Notes: generated by a model not told the origin, from the letters alone. Positions 45,858-54,180 are shown, counted from the first letter of the stretch. The stretch: DNA of 64,000 nt from Kitasatospora mediocidica KCTC 9733 (GCF_000744225.1 NZ_JQLN01000005.1:186001-250000); one strand, 5' to 3'. Numbers and translations are program-made.

Positions 45858-46038
45858 TGTCCCAATTGAGCGCCGGTGACCGGACGACCAGGGCTGTTTG
45901 TCCCGAATCCCTGCACGTGCTGAAATTCCAGCTACCCCGAAGTCCAGCTAAGGCAGTTCCACCCAGCGGTGCGCTGCGGCCAGGGGAAGCCGCTGGATTG
46001 ATCCATGGCCGCCAAGTCGGCCGAGAGGTTGTTGTCGA

Positions 46039-49000
46039 GTGAGGCGTAAGCAGCCAGTCACCCCGCAGCGGCGCTCCGAGCCCCGCGAGACCGACGGTAA
46101 CGGCCAGGGCACTGCCGGGTTCTCCGCTTTCGCGGCGAGCTCCGAGCGCCCCACACCCGGAATCAACGGCGCACGCAAGAGCTCGGGCCCCCCTGCCCCG
46201 GACAGCCCCGGCGACCGGCCAACGGCCGGCGGCCGGTACGAGTTCCTGGCCTTCCGCAACTGGCGAGTGCCGACGCGGCTGGTCGCCATTCTGCTGATCC
46301 CGGTCATCATCGGCCTGGTCTTCGGCGGTCTGCGCGTCAACACCTCGTTCGACAGCTTCACCAAGGCCTCCCACTCGGAGAAGGCCGCCGAGCTCGCGCA
46401 GTCCGCCACCGAGCTGGCCGACGCGCTGGAGACCGAGCGCGACCTCTCCGTCATACCGCTGATGAGCGGCCAGGACCCGCAGGGCCTGGTGGCCAAGTAC
46501 CGCGCGGCGACCGACAAGGCCCTGGTGGCCTACCGGGCCGCCTACGCCCGGGTCGCCCCGGACAAGGACCCCGACCTGGCCGGCCGCGACACCGCCTTCG
46601 AGGGTTCGGTCAGCAGCCTGGCGCACCTGCGTGCCAACGCGAACAAGCCCGAACTGTTCGCCACCGCCACCTCGGCCGCCTACGAGGCGCTGATCGACCC
46701 GCTGCTGTCCTTCGACAACTCGGTCGGTAACGGATCCGCCGCGGGCGTCAGCCGTGGCCGCAGCATCTACGCCATCTCGCTGGCCAAGGCCTCGGCCTCC
46801 AACCAGCGCTCCCTGATGCTGACCCTGCTGGTCGGTGCCTCCACCCAGCAGGTCTCCCGCTGGGAGAACACCGAGATGATCCAGGAGCTGCTGGTCTCGG
46901 CGAAGCTGGAGCAGGTGGCGATCACCGAGTTCCAGAACGGCACCAACCCGCAGGACGCCAAGACCTACGCGGACGCCCAGGTCGTCCAGGCCGAGGCCGA
47001 CCAGCGCTCGCCGCTGCGGATGCCGGACGGCACGACCGTGCCGACCATGGAAGGCCTGATGAACGTCGGTCTGGCGTACACCCAGGCCGCCTCGCTCGGC
47101 TTCAGCAACGGGCAGGCCGCCGCCGAGGCCGCGGCCAAGGGCGCGCAGGACGACGGTCTGATCCCGGCGAACTGGCTGCAGGCCACCGACAGCCACATCA
47201 CCCCGCTCCGCACCACCGAGTCCGAGCTGCTCGCCAGCGTCGTGGGCAACGCCACCGCCGACAAGGACAACGCCCAGAGCGACGCCATCCTGAACTCGGC
47301 GATCGTGATCATCTCGCTGGCGCTGGCCGGTCTGCTCACCGGCTTCATCGCCCGCTCGATGATCCTCGGCATGCGGACGCTGAACAGCGCCGCGCTGGAG
47401 ATCGCCAACCACCGTCTGCCGGACCTGGTCGAGAAGCTCTCCAAGACCGACCCGGACCGGGTGGACACCAACGTCGAGAAGATCCCGCTCTGGGGCAAGG
47501 ACGAGATCGGGGAGGTGGCCCGCGCGTTCGACCAGGTCCACAGCCAGGCCGTCTCGCTCGCCGCCGAGCAGGCCCTCCTCCGAGGCAACCTGAACGCGAT
47601 CTTCTCCAACCTCTCGCGCCGCAGCCAGAGCCTGATCCAGCGCCAGCTCGCGCTGATCACGGACCTGGAGAACAACGAGGCCGACCCGGACCAGCTGGAG
47701 AACCTCTTCAAGCTGGACCACCTCGCCACCCGTATGCGCCGCAACGGTGAGAACCTCCTGGTCCTCGCCGGTGAGGAGCCGGGCCGCCGTTGGAACACCC
47801 CGGTGCCGCTGGTCGACGTGCTCCGCGCCGCCGCCTCCGAGGTGGAGCAGTACGAGCGCATCGAGCTCTCGGGCATCCCGGAGACCGAGGTCATCGGCGC
47901 CGCCGTGACCGACCTCGTCCACCTCCTCGCCGAGCTGCTGGAGAACGCCACCTCGTTCTCCAGCCCGCAGACCCGCGTCACCGTGACGGCGACCGGTCTG
48001 CCGGACGGCCGGGTGCTGGTCGAGATCCACGACAAGGGCATCGGCCTCACCGCCGAGGACTTCGCCGAGATCAACGAGAAGCTCGCCGAGCCGCCCACCG
48101 TCGACGCCGCGATCTCCCGCCGAATGGGCCTGTTCGTGGTCGGCCGGCTCTCCGACCGCCACGACATCCGGGTTCAGCTCCGCCCCTCGGGCGAGTCGGC
48201 CGGCACCACCTCGCTCGTCATGCTCCCGGCCCCGCTCACCCAGAACCGGGCGATGCCGGAGCCGGAGGAGGAGTTCACGGTCTCCCGGATCTTCTCCGAG
48301 CAGGAGCAGCCGCAGGCCAACTGGCAGCACGAGGAGTTCGCCGCCCCGCGCAGCGCCGCGGAGCTCGGCTTCGACGACAACCTCGCCGTCGGCGGCGCCG
48401 ACCCGGGCGGCTTCAGCCCCGCGCTGGACTCGATGCAGCGCTCGCACCGGCTCGACCAGCGCCGCCGCACGGCGCTCGAACCCGGCCAGGGCGACACCGT
48501 CCTGCCCGCACCGGGCGCCGAGCCGGACTTCGTGGAAGCGGAGTTCGTCGAGGCTGAGGTGGAGTCCGAGCCGTACGGCGAGCAGGGCTACCAGCAGAAC
48601 TTCGGCGGCCAGGACTTCGGGCAGCAGCAGAGCTACGAGGGCGGCTACTACGCCGACCAGCAGTACGCCGAGCAGGGCTACCAGCAGAACTACGGCGGCC
48701 AGGACTTCGCCCAGCAGCAGAGCTACGAGGGCGGCTACTACGCCGACCAGCAGTACGCCGAGCAGGGCTACCAGGCCTACGACGAGGGCCGGTTCGGCCA
48801 GCAGCAGGGCGACGACGGCCAGTACCGGGACGGCGGGTACGGCAAGAACCCGTTCGCGCCGGCCGGGAACCAGCCCGAGCGCTTCGACGGCTTCCAGTCC
48901 TCCGGTCACGACACCCGCAGCCAGCGGCCGGAGGTGGCCGCCGGACACCCGTACCAGGCGGAGACCCCCGCGCTGCCGGCCGCCGAGCCCACCGCGAACG

Positions 49001-49554
49001 GCGCGCTGCCGACCCGGCGGCCCGGCCAGCAGCTGAGCACCGGCGGACCCCTCGGGGCCCGGGCGATCGGCAGCCAGGACGGCGGCGAGCAGCCCAACTG
49101 GTTCACCGGCGCCAAGGACCACGGGTCGGTGGCCGACGAGCCGGTGATCCGCGGCCACCAGGTGTCCGGACTCGGCGGCTCCGGCCCGACCGGTCCGAGC
49201 AGCTGGCAGTCCAGCAACGACGAGGACTGGCAGCGCGCCGAGCAGTTGCGCGAGCCGGCCGCCGGCGGGGTGACGCCCTCCGGGCTGCCGCGCCGGGTCC
49301 CCAAGCAGAACCTGGTGGCCGGCAACGCCAAGTCGGCCACGCAGGAAGGCCCCCAGGTCTCCCGCAACCCGGAAGAGGTCCGGGGCCGGCTCACCAACCT
49401 GCGCCGCGGCGTCGAACAGGGCCGCAACGCGGGTGGCGACTCGGGCGCCACCGGAAGTTTCCGGATCGACCCCAACCAGGGCACCCGATCCGGGCAGGAT
49501 CAGCAGAACAGCAGCACCGATCTCTTCGGCGGCTCGAACCACCAGGAGCGATGA
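46039..49554 (+). CDS. cvnA2: Conservon sensor kinase-like protein CvnA, second cluster
   Basis: A 1171-residue paralogue of the first CvnA. TM1 lies at about 78-98 (LVAILLIPVIIGLVFGGLRV), a sensing-type helical domain follows, and TM2 is at about 417-440. The dimerisation region is LSRRSQSLIQRQL and FKLDHLATRMRRNGENLLVLAG. The HATPase domain has LLAELLENATSFSSP near 629 and VEIHDKGIGLTAED near 661. The C-terminal tail is shorter than in CvnA1 and contains a 30-residue tandem repeat (EQGYQQN(F/Y)GGQDF..). GTG at 46039 reads MRRKQPVTPQRRSEPRE. The tail ends with the same EEVRGRLTNLRRG motif. Confidence 0.93.
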   Translation: MRRKQPVTPQRRSEPRETDGNGQGTAGFSAFAASSERPTPGINGARKSSGPPAPDSPGDRPTAGGRYEFLAFRNWRVPTRLVAILLIPVIIGLVFGGLRVNTSFDSFTKASHSEKAAELAQSATELADALETERDLSVIPLMSGQDPQGLVAKYRAATDKALVAYRAAYARVAPDKDPDLAGRDTAFEGSVSSLAHLRANANKPELFATATSAAYEALIDPLLSFDNSVGNGSAAGVSRGRSIYAISLAKASASNQRSLMLTLLVGASTQQVSRWENTEMIQELLVSAKLEQVAITEFQNGTNPQDAKTYADAQVVQAEADQRSPLRMPDGTTVPTMEGLMNVGLAYTQAASLGFSNGQAAAEAAAKGAQDDGLIPANWLQATDSHITPLRTTESELLASVVGNATADKDNAQSDAILNSAIVIISLALAGLLTGFIARSMILGMRTLNSAALEIANHRLPDLVEKLSKTDPDRVDTNVEKIPLWGKDEIGEVARAFDQVHSQAVSLAAEQALLRGNLNAIFSNLSRRSQSLIQRQLALITDLENNEADPDQLENLFKLDHLATRMRRNGENLLVLAGEEPGRRWNTPVPLVDVLRAAASEVEQYERIELSGIPETEVIGAAVTDLVHLLAELLENATSFSSPQTRVTVTATGLPDGRVLVEIHDKGIGLTAEDFAEINEKLAEPPTVDAAISRRMGLFVVGRLSDRHDIRVQLRPSGESAGTTSLVMLPAPLTQNRAMPEPEEEFTVSRIFSEQEQPQANWQHEEFAAPRSAAELGFDDNLAVGGADPGGFSPALDSMQRSHRLDQRRRTALEPGQGDTVLPAPGAEPDFVEAEFVEAEVESEPYGEQGYQQNFGGQDFGQQQSYEGGYYADQQYAEQGYQQNYGGQDFAQQQSYEGGYYADQQYAEQGYQAYDEGRFGQQQGDDGQYRDGGYGKNPFAPAGNQPERFDGFQSSGHDTRSQRPEVAAGHPYQAETPALPAAEPTANGALPTRRPGQQLSTGGPLGARAIGSQDGGEQPNWFTGAKDHGSVADEPVIRGHQVSGLGGSGPTGPSSWQSSNDEDWQRAEQLREPAAGGVTPSGLPRRVPKQNLVAGNAKSATQEGPQVSRNPEEVRGRLTNLRRGVEQGRNAGGDSGATGSFRIDPNQGTRSGQDQQNSSTDLFGGSNHQER
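48580..48769 (+). repeat. 90-base tandem repeat in the cvnA2 tail
   Basis: Two 90-base units (48580-48669 and 48670-48759) encode 30-residue repeats beginning EQGYQQN and ending YYADQQYA. A partial third copy starts at 48760. The few differences are mostly silent or conservative, so the duplication is recent or kept similar. Confidence 0.9.
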
Positions 49555-49555
49555 G

Positions 49556-49978
49556 TTGAGTCAGATGAGTCAGGCCGCACAGAACCTGAACTGGCTGATC
49601 ACCAATTTCGTGGACAACACCCCCGGGGTGTCGCACACGGTGGTGGTCTCCGCCGACGGTCTCCTGCTCGCCATGTCCGAAGGCTTTCCCCGCGACCGCG
49701 CCGACCAGCTCGCCGCCGTCGCCTCCGGCCTCACCTCCCTCACGTCCGGCGCCAGCCGGATCTTCGAGGGCGGCGACGTCAACCAGACCGTGGTCGAGAT
49801 GGAGCGCGGCTTCCTCTTCCTGATGGCGGTCTCGGACGGCTCCTCGCTGGCCGTCCTCGCCTCGCCCGACTCGGACATCGGCCTGGTCGGCTACGAGATG
49901 GCCCTGCTCGTCGACCGCGCCGGGGCCGTCCTCACCCCCGCCCTGCGCGCCGAGCTCCAAGGCAGCCTGCTGCACTGA
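49556..49978 (+). CDS. cvnB2: Roadblock/LC7 protein CvnB, second cluster
   Basis: A 140-residue roadblock protein that differs from CvnB1 at only about two residues (S-to-Q in NLNW context, S-to-A in LxSPDS). The start is TTG at 49556, two bases after the cvnA2 stop, with AGGAG upstream, as in the first cluster. Such similarity, with cvnA and cvnC much more diverged, suggests that the conserved copies exchange sequence or are functionally interchangeable. Confidence 0.93.
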   Translation: MSQMSQAAQNLNWLITNFVDNTPGVSHTVVVSADGLLLAMSEGFPRDRADQLAAVASGLTSLTSGASRIFEGGDVNQTVVEMERGFLFLMAVSDGSSLAVLASPDSDIGLVGYEMALLVDRAGAVLTPALRAELQGSLLH

Positions 49979-50213
49979 CGGAGCGTCGGATGGCACCCCG
50001 GTGACGGTGCGTCATCCACCTCGTAGTACTTGTAGTATCCAGCGCCGTATCTGAAACAGTGTCACCGCAGTACCCGACCGCCCTTTCCGAGCTCGCACCC
50101 TGCGGGCTCGGAATCGGGCGTTGTACGGCCCCTCGCACCACCAGCTTCGGCCCCACCTGAGGCTGCGCCAGCACCCTTGCACCGCAAAGCCGCACCTTGT
50201 GAGGAGAGGAACC

Positions 50214-50867
50214 GTGACACCGCCCGACGACCACACAGGCCAATACGGTGTTCCGTACCCTGGCACCGGCCATGACGCCTTCGGGTCCCCCGGCGCCGGC
50301 CACGGTCAGAGTTACGGCCAGCCCCAGCAGGACCAGGGGCCGCCGGGACCGCCGCAGTACGGCCAGCACCAGTACGGCCAGCCTCAGCAGGGTCCGGCAC
50401 AGCAGGGGACGCCCCAGCAGGGTCCGCCGCAGTACCGCCGGGCGGACCAGCAGCCCGGGCAGGGCCGCGCCGTCCCGTACCGACCTGAACCGTCGGGCTA
50501 CGACGATCCGGAGGAGCAGGACAGCGGCCCGCTGATCCGCCCCTTCGCGATGACCGGTGGCCGCACCCGCCCGCGCTACGAACTGGCTCTGGAGGCCCTG
50601 GTCTCCGCCAGCGTCGAGCCGGCGCGGCTGGCCACCCTGCTGCCCGAACACCAGCGCATCTGCACGCTCTGCGCCGACGAGGTCAAGTCGGTGGCCGAGG
50701 TGTCGGCCCTGCTGAGTCTTCCGTTGGGGGTGGCCCGGATCCTCGTGGCCGACCTCGCCGAAGCCGGCCTCGTCGCCATCCACCAGCCCGCCGCCGGGGG
50801 CGAATCCGGCAACCAGCCCGACGTCACGCTGCTCGAAAGGGTCCTCAGTGGACTTCGCAAGCTCTAG
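50214..50867 (+). CDS. cvnC2: DUF742 protein CvnC, second cluster
   Basis: A 217-residue DUF742 protein, 76 residues longer than CvnC1 because of a Gln/Gly/Pro/Tyr-rich N-terminal extension (YGQPQQDQGPPGPPQYGQHQ). The core LIRPFAMTGGRTRPRYELALEALV and LPLGVARILVADLAEAGLVAIH match CvnC1. GTG at 50214 has GAGGAGAGGA upstream. It overlaps cvnD2 by 20 bases. A 235-base spacer after cvnB2 holds GTAGTA-CTT-GTAGTA at about 50022 and may carry an internal promoter. Confidence 0.93.
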   Translation: MTPPDDHTGQYGVPYPGTGHDAFGSPGAGHGQSYGQPQQDQGPPGPPQYGQHQYGQPQQGPAQQGTPQQGPPQYRRADQQPGQGRAVPYRPEPSGYDDPEEQDSGPLIRPFAMTGGRTRPRYELALEALVSASVEPARLATLLPEHQRICTLCADEVKSVAEVSALLSLPLGVARILVADLAEAGLVAIHQPAAGGESGNQPDVTLLERVLSGLRKL

Positions 50868-51432
50868 CCCCGCGGCCGCCACACGAGCCACCACCTCCGC
50901 GAAGATCGTCGTCGCAGGCGGCTTCGGCGTCGGCAAAACCACCCTCGTCGGCGCCGTCTCCGAGATCAACCCCCTGCGCACCGAAGCCGTCATGACCAGC
51001 GCCAGCGCCGGCATCGACGACCTCACCCACACCGCAGGCAAAACGACCACCACGGTCGCCATGGACTTCGGCCGCATCACCCTCGACGAAGACCTCATCC
51101 TCTACCTCTTCGGCACCCCCGGCCAGGACCGCTTCTGGTTCATGTGGGACGACCTCGTCCGCGGCGCCATCGGCGCCGTCGTCCTCGTCGACACCCGCCG
51201 CCTCGCCGACTGCTTCCCCGCCCTCGACTACTTCGAGAACAGCGGACTCCCCTTCGTCGTCGCCCTCAACGGCTTCGACGGACACCAGCCCCACACCTCC
51301 GACGAAGTCCGCGAAGCACTCCAACTCGGACCCGACACCCCCATCGTCACCCTCGACGCACGACGCCGAGACAGCGCCAAAAGCGCCCTCATCACCCTCG
51401 TCGAGCACGCCCTCCTCGCCCGCCTCCGATGA
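50848..51432 (+). CDS. cvnD2: Small GTPase CvnD, second cluster
   Basis: A 194-residue protein identical to CvnD1, from GTG at 50848. The P-loop (GGFGVGKTTL) and FGTPGQDRF switch motif are as in the first copy. Both clusters therefore feed into the same GTPase even though their sensors differ. After the stop codon comes a 32-base duplicated terminator-like unit not present in the first cluster. Confidence 0.95.
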   Translation: MDFASSSPAAATRATTSAKIVVAGGFGVGKTTLVGAVSEINPLRTEAVMTSASAGIDDLTHTAGKTTTTVAMDFGRITLDEDLILYLFGTPGQDRFWFMWDDLVRGAIGAVVLVDTRRLADCFPALDYFENSGLPFVVALNGFDGHQPHTSDEVREALQLGPDTPIVTLDARRRDSAKSALITLVEHALLARLR

Positions 51433-51491
51433 GGAGGGGCCCGCTCCTCGCCCCCCTCCGATGAGGAGGGGCCCGCTCCTCGCCCGCCTCC
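51428..51491 (+). repeat. 32-base tandem duplication after cvnD2
   Basis: Two 32-base units (51428-51459 and 51460-51491) differ at one base. Each carries GAGGAG-GGGCCCG-CTCCTC, a short hairpin. The first unit begins at the last codon of cvnD2. The cvnD1 gene is followed by one copy only. Confidence 0.85.
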
Positions 51492-51516
51492 GCTAAGAGC
51501 CACGCGGCCCGCTGCC

Positions 51517-51541
51517 GGGGCTCCGCACTGCGCGGAGCCCC
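51517..51541. terminator. Bidirectional terminator between cvnD2 and cimA
   Basis: GGGGCTCCGC (51517-51526) pairs perfectly with GCGGAGCCCC (51532-51541) over a five-base loop, between two convergent genes. Confidence 0.85.
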
Positions 51542-51567
51542 CGCGGACCGTCACCGGACCAGTCAGC

Positions 51568-53205
51568 TCACTCCTGCGGTTCCAGGCCGGACTTGATCAG
51601 GCCGTAGGTGTAGGCGTCCTCCAGGGCCAGCCAGGAGGCGGCGACCACGTTGTCGGCGACGCCGACCGTGGACCAGCTGCCGTTCCCGCCGGCGCTCTCG
51701 ATCAGCACCCGGGTCTTGGACCCGGTGCCGTGCTGGCCTTCCAGGATGCGGACCTTGTAGTCCACCAGCTCCAACTTGGCCAGTTGCGGGTAGATCGTCT
51801 CCAGCGCGGTGCGCAGCGCCCTGTCGAGCGCGTCCACCGGACCGTTCCCCTCCCCCGTGGCGATGATCCGCTCACCCTTGGCCCAGAGCTTCACGGTGGC
51901 CTCGTTGGCCGCCGTCCCTCCCCCTGCCTCCAGGCCCGGATGTCCGCCCGCCTGCTGCTCGCTGATGGTCCGCCAGGACTCCAGCGTGAAGAACCGCTTG
52001 CGTCGGCCCTGCGCCTCGTCGCGCAGCAGCAGTTCGAACGAGGCGTCGGCGGCCTCGTAGGTGTAGCCGAGGTTCTCCTGCTCCTTCACCCGCGCGACCA
52101 CCCGGCCCACCAGGTCGCGGTCGGCGGAGAGGTCGTAGCCGAGCTCCTTGCCCTTGAGCTCGATCGAGGCCCGGCCGGCCATGTCGGAGACCAGCATCCG
52201 CATGGTGTTGCCGACCCGCTCGGGGTCGATGTGCTGGTAGAGGTCCGGGTCGACCTTGATCGCGGAGGCGTGCAGGCCGGCCTTGTGCGCGAAGGCCGAG
52301 ACCCCGACGTACGGCTGGTGGGTGGAGGGGGTCAGGTTGACCACCTCGGCGATGGCGTGCGAGATCCGGGTCATCTCGGCCAACCGGCCCGCCGGCAGCA
52401 CCCGGCGGTCGTACTTGAGCTCCAACGCGCCCACCACCGGGAACAGATTGGCGTTGCCGACCCGCTCGCCGTAGCCGTTGGCGGTGCACTGCACGTGCGT
52501 GGCGCCCGCGTCGACCGCGGCCAGCGTGTTGGCGACCGCGCAGCCGGTGTCGTCCTGGGCGTGGATGCCGATCCGCGCGCCGGTGGCGGCGAGGACGTCC
52601 GCGACGATCTCGCGCACGCCGGACGGCAGCATGCCGCCGTTGGTGTCGCAGAGCACCACCACGTCGGCCCCCGCCCGGTGGGCGGCGCCGACCACGGCGA
52701 GGGCGTACTCACGGTTGGCGCGGTAGCCGTCGAAGAAGTGCTCGCAGTCGACGAAGACCCGGCGGCCCTGGGCGCACAGGTACGAGACGCTGTCCCGGAC
52801 CATCTCCAGGTTCTCCTCCAGCGTGGTGCGCAGCGCCAGTTCGACATGGCGGTCGTGCGACTTGGCGACCAGCGTGATCACCGGGGCGCCGGAGGCCACC
52901 AGCGCCGCGAGCTGCGGGTCCGCCGCCGCGCTGCCGCCCGCCCGGCGGGTCGCGCCGAAGGCCACCAACCGGGCGTTCTCCAAATTGAGTTCGGCCGCGG
53001 CACGGGCGAAGAACTCGGTGTCCCGGGGGTTCGCGCCCGGCCAGCCGCCCTCGATGAACCCGACGCCGAACTCGTCCAGGTGGCGGGCGATGGTCAGCTT
53101 GTCGGCCACCGTGAGGTTGATGCCCTCGCGCTGCGCGCCGTCGCGCAGGGTGGTGTCGAAGACATGGAAGCTGTCGTCGGGGTGACTCTTGCTGCCGTCG
53201 GTCAT
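51568..53205 (-). CDS. cimA: Citramalate synthase
   Basis: A 545-residue LeuA-family enzyme. The citramalate-synthase type condenses pyruvate and acetyl-CoA to (R)-citramalate, a threonine-independent route to isoleucine. The TIM barrel starts with FDTTLRDGAQREGINLTVADKL and has FIEGGWPGANPRDTEFF, typical of CimA rather than LeuA. IGIHAQDDTGCAVANTLAAVDAGA and QCTANGYGERVGNAN hold metal-binding and catalytic residues. A C-terminal allosteric domain follows. Some databases label such proteins 2-isopropylmalate synthase. ATG at 53205 is the start. A leader region with a peptide ORF and a terminator precedes it. Confidence 0.93.
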   Translation of the reverse strand: MTDGSKSHPDDSFHVFDTTLRDGAQREGINLTVADKLTIARHLDEFGVGFIEGGWPGANPRDTEFFARAAAELNLENARLVAFGATRRAGGSAAADPQLAALVASGAPVITLVAKSHDRHVELALRTTLEENLEMVRDSVSYLCAQGRRVFVDCEHFFDGYRANREYALAVVGAAHRAGADVVVLCDTNGGMLPSGVREIVADVLAATGARIGIHAQDDTGCAVANTLAAVDAGATHVQCTANGYGERVGNANLFPVVGALELKYDRRVLPAGRLAEMTRISHAIAEVVNLTPSTHQPYVGVSAFAHKAGLHASAIKVDPDLYQHIDPERVGNTMRMLVSDMAGRASIELKGKELGYDLSADRDLVGRVVARVKEQENLGYTYEAADASFELLLRDEAQGRRKRFFTLESWRTISEQQAGGHPGLEAGGGTAANEATVKLWAKGERIIATGEGNGPVDALDRALRTALETIYPQLAKLELVDYKVRILEGQHGTGSKTRVLIESAGGNGSWSTVGVADNVVAASWLALEDAYTYGLIKSGLEPQE

Positions 53206-53369
53206 GACCCTGGATTCTCCGTTCGGGGAGTACTGCGCTTGCCGGATGCCCGGCTCCACTGTCCACCATTCCCGCGCGCCACCCGGCATCCGGCACCGCC
53301 TCGTGAGCGGGGCCGCAGGGCCGGATCCTGCCCGGTCGGCGGGGATGGGCACGACCGGGGGAAAACAAA

Positions 53370-53395
53370 AGACCCCTCGCGGGTGCGAGAGGTCT
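53370..53395 (-). terminator. Terminator in the cimA leader
   Basis: Minus strand: AGACCTCTCGC, loop ACCC, GCGAGGGGTCT, then TTTGTTTTCC. The stem has one mismatch. It lies 165 bases upstream of cimA and so would stop transcription before the gene. Confidence 0.8.
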
Positions 53396-53448
53396 GCGCG
53401 CGGGTCTGAGACACGGTGGTCACTCCGCGGGGGGTTACTGCGGAGCGG

Positions 53449-53517
53449 TCACTGCGGACCGGCGCGCCTGCTGCTAATAATGAGCGCGAGCGAGGACACA
53501 CTCGGAGTCTGGCACAT
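53449..53517 (-). CDS. Putative cimA leader peptide
   Basis: A 22-codon ORF from ATG at 53517, or 16 codons from an in-frame GTG at 53499. It reads ...SSLALIISSRRAGPQ before TGA. Both Ile codons are ATT, which is rare in this G+C-rich genome. Rare Ile codons just before a terminator in front of an isoleucine-pathway gene fit a sensor of Ile-tRNA supply. No strong ribosome-binding site is seen, which weakens the case. A different frame through the same bases gives TTA-TTA within a longer ORF. Confidence 0.5.
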   Translation of the reverse strand: MCQTPSVSSLALIISSRRAGPQ

Positions 53518-53535
53518 CGTCCCGTGGAACGGTCG

Positions 53536-53553
53536 CCGCATCTCGCGATGCGG
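53536..53553 (-). terminator. Hairpin after the Uma2-type gene
   Basis: CCGCATC (53536-53542) pairs with GATGCGG (53547-53553) across TCGC, just beyond the stop codon at 53559. It may end that transcript or lie at the start of the cimA leader. Confidence 0.5.
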
Positions 53554-53558
53554 GACAG

Positions 53559-54125
53559 TCAGAGAAGTTCGTCGGTCTCCAGCGCGAAGCCGAAGGGCGC
53601 GGGGAGAGCGAGGGCTTCCCCGACCGGTACCCAGGCGGTGGAGTGATAGTCGTCCTCCTGGGGATCACTGTGCAGGAGAAGCTTGTTCTCCTGCCGATCC
53701 AGTAGAAGGTAGAGCGGGATGCCGGCAGCCGCGTAACCGAGCCGCTTTGCCCCACGGTCTTTCTCAGGACGACTGGAGGTGACTTCGAGAACCATGAGGA
53801 CCCCCTCGGGCTTCGACCAGGATCCTCGCCCTGCCATGGCACCACGACTGGTGAACGTGCCGTCTGGAATGAAGCGACCAGTAGGGACGATCAGACCCTT
53901 GCCTCCTGCGAAATCCATTCCTTTGGGGCACTGACGAGCGATCTGCCAGACGATCCGGCCAATCGCGGTCTCGTGGTCACCATCCGGCGGTGGAGTCACG
54001 ACGATCTCCCCTTCGATGAGCTCGGCCTTGAACCCCTCCGGGGTCTCCAGCGTCAGGAAGGCTTCCAGCAGGCTCTTGCCTTCGTCGCTCGGGGCGTCAG
54101 TGACATGGTGCGTCAACGCGCTCAC
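53559..54125 (-). CDS. Uma2-family (DUF820) putative endonuclease
   Basis: A 188-residue protein of the Uma2 family, a restriction-endonuclease-like (PD-(D/E)xK) fold very common in actinomycetes and cyanobacteria; targets are unknown. Evidence: LETPEGFKAELIEGEIVVTPPPDGDHETAIGRIVWQIAR at the N-terminus, then IPDGTF as the PD position. VLMVLEVTSSRPEKDRGAKRLGYAAAGIPLYLLLD carries the Glu and distal Lys/Arg/Tyr. GTG at 54125 has AGGAGG six bases upstream. It sits between ilvE and cimA, breaking the amino-acid gene run, and may be an insertion. Its codons are less GC-biased than those of its neighbours. Confidence 0.85.
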   Translation of the reverse strand: MSALTHHVTDAPSDEGKSLLEAFLTLETPEGFKAELIEGEIVVTPPPDGDHETAIGRIVWQIARQCPKGMDFAGGKGLIVPTGRFIPDGTFTSRGAMAGRGSWSKPEGVLMVLEVTSSRPEKDRGAKRLGYAAAGIPLYLLLDRQENKLLLHSDPQEDDYHSTAWVPVGEALALPAPFGFALETDELL

Positions 54126-54180
54126 GGTCCCCTCCTTCCGATCCACGCAGCTCAACGAGCGGGTCACTCCGAGGTTACCC

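Larger units (their letters stand above)
45666..46038. other. Control region between the two conservons
   Basis: About 370 bases. It starts with the end of the duplicated block, contains a terminator (45713-45746), then an AT-richer stretch with an inverted repeat at 45783-45857 likely to carry the promoter of the second cluster. No gene is seen. Confidence 0.55.
53206..53558 (-). promoter_or_regulatory. cimA leader region, candidate attenuator
   Basis: About 350 bases between the Uma2-type gene and cimA. In transcription order it contains a short ORF with consecutive Ile codons ATT-ATT (53449-53517), a hairpin at the ORF stop codon (53446-53461), a second hairpin (arms 53423-53428 and 53440-53445) and a terminator with a U run (53370-53395). 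About 165 bases then run to the cimA start. This order is that of an amino-acid attenuator. I found no clean antiterminator. Confidence 0.6.

Noticed and set aside
45811..49542. A 1243-codon minus-strand ORF opposite cvnA2
   Set aside because: Same reason: the plus strand has the domains, start signals and operon spacing of a conservon; the antisense product has none.
53202..53501. A 99-codon minus-strand ORF whose stop overlaps the cimA start (ATGA)
   Set aside because: Its product looks random and it would run through the terminator hairpin. The shorter frame with ATT-ATT fits a leader better, though the overlap is noted as an alternative.
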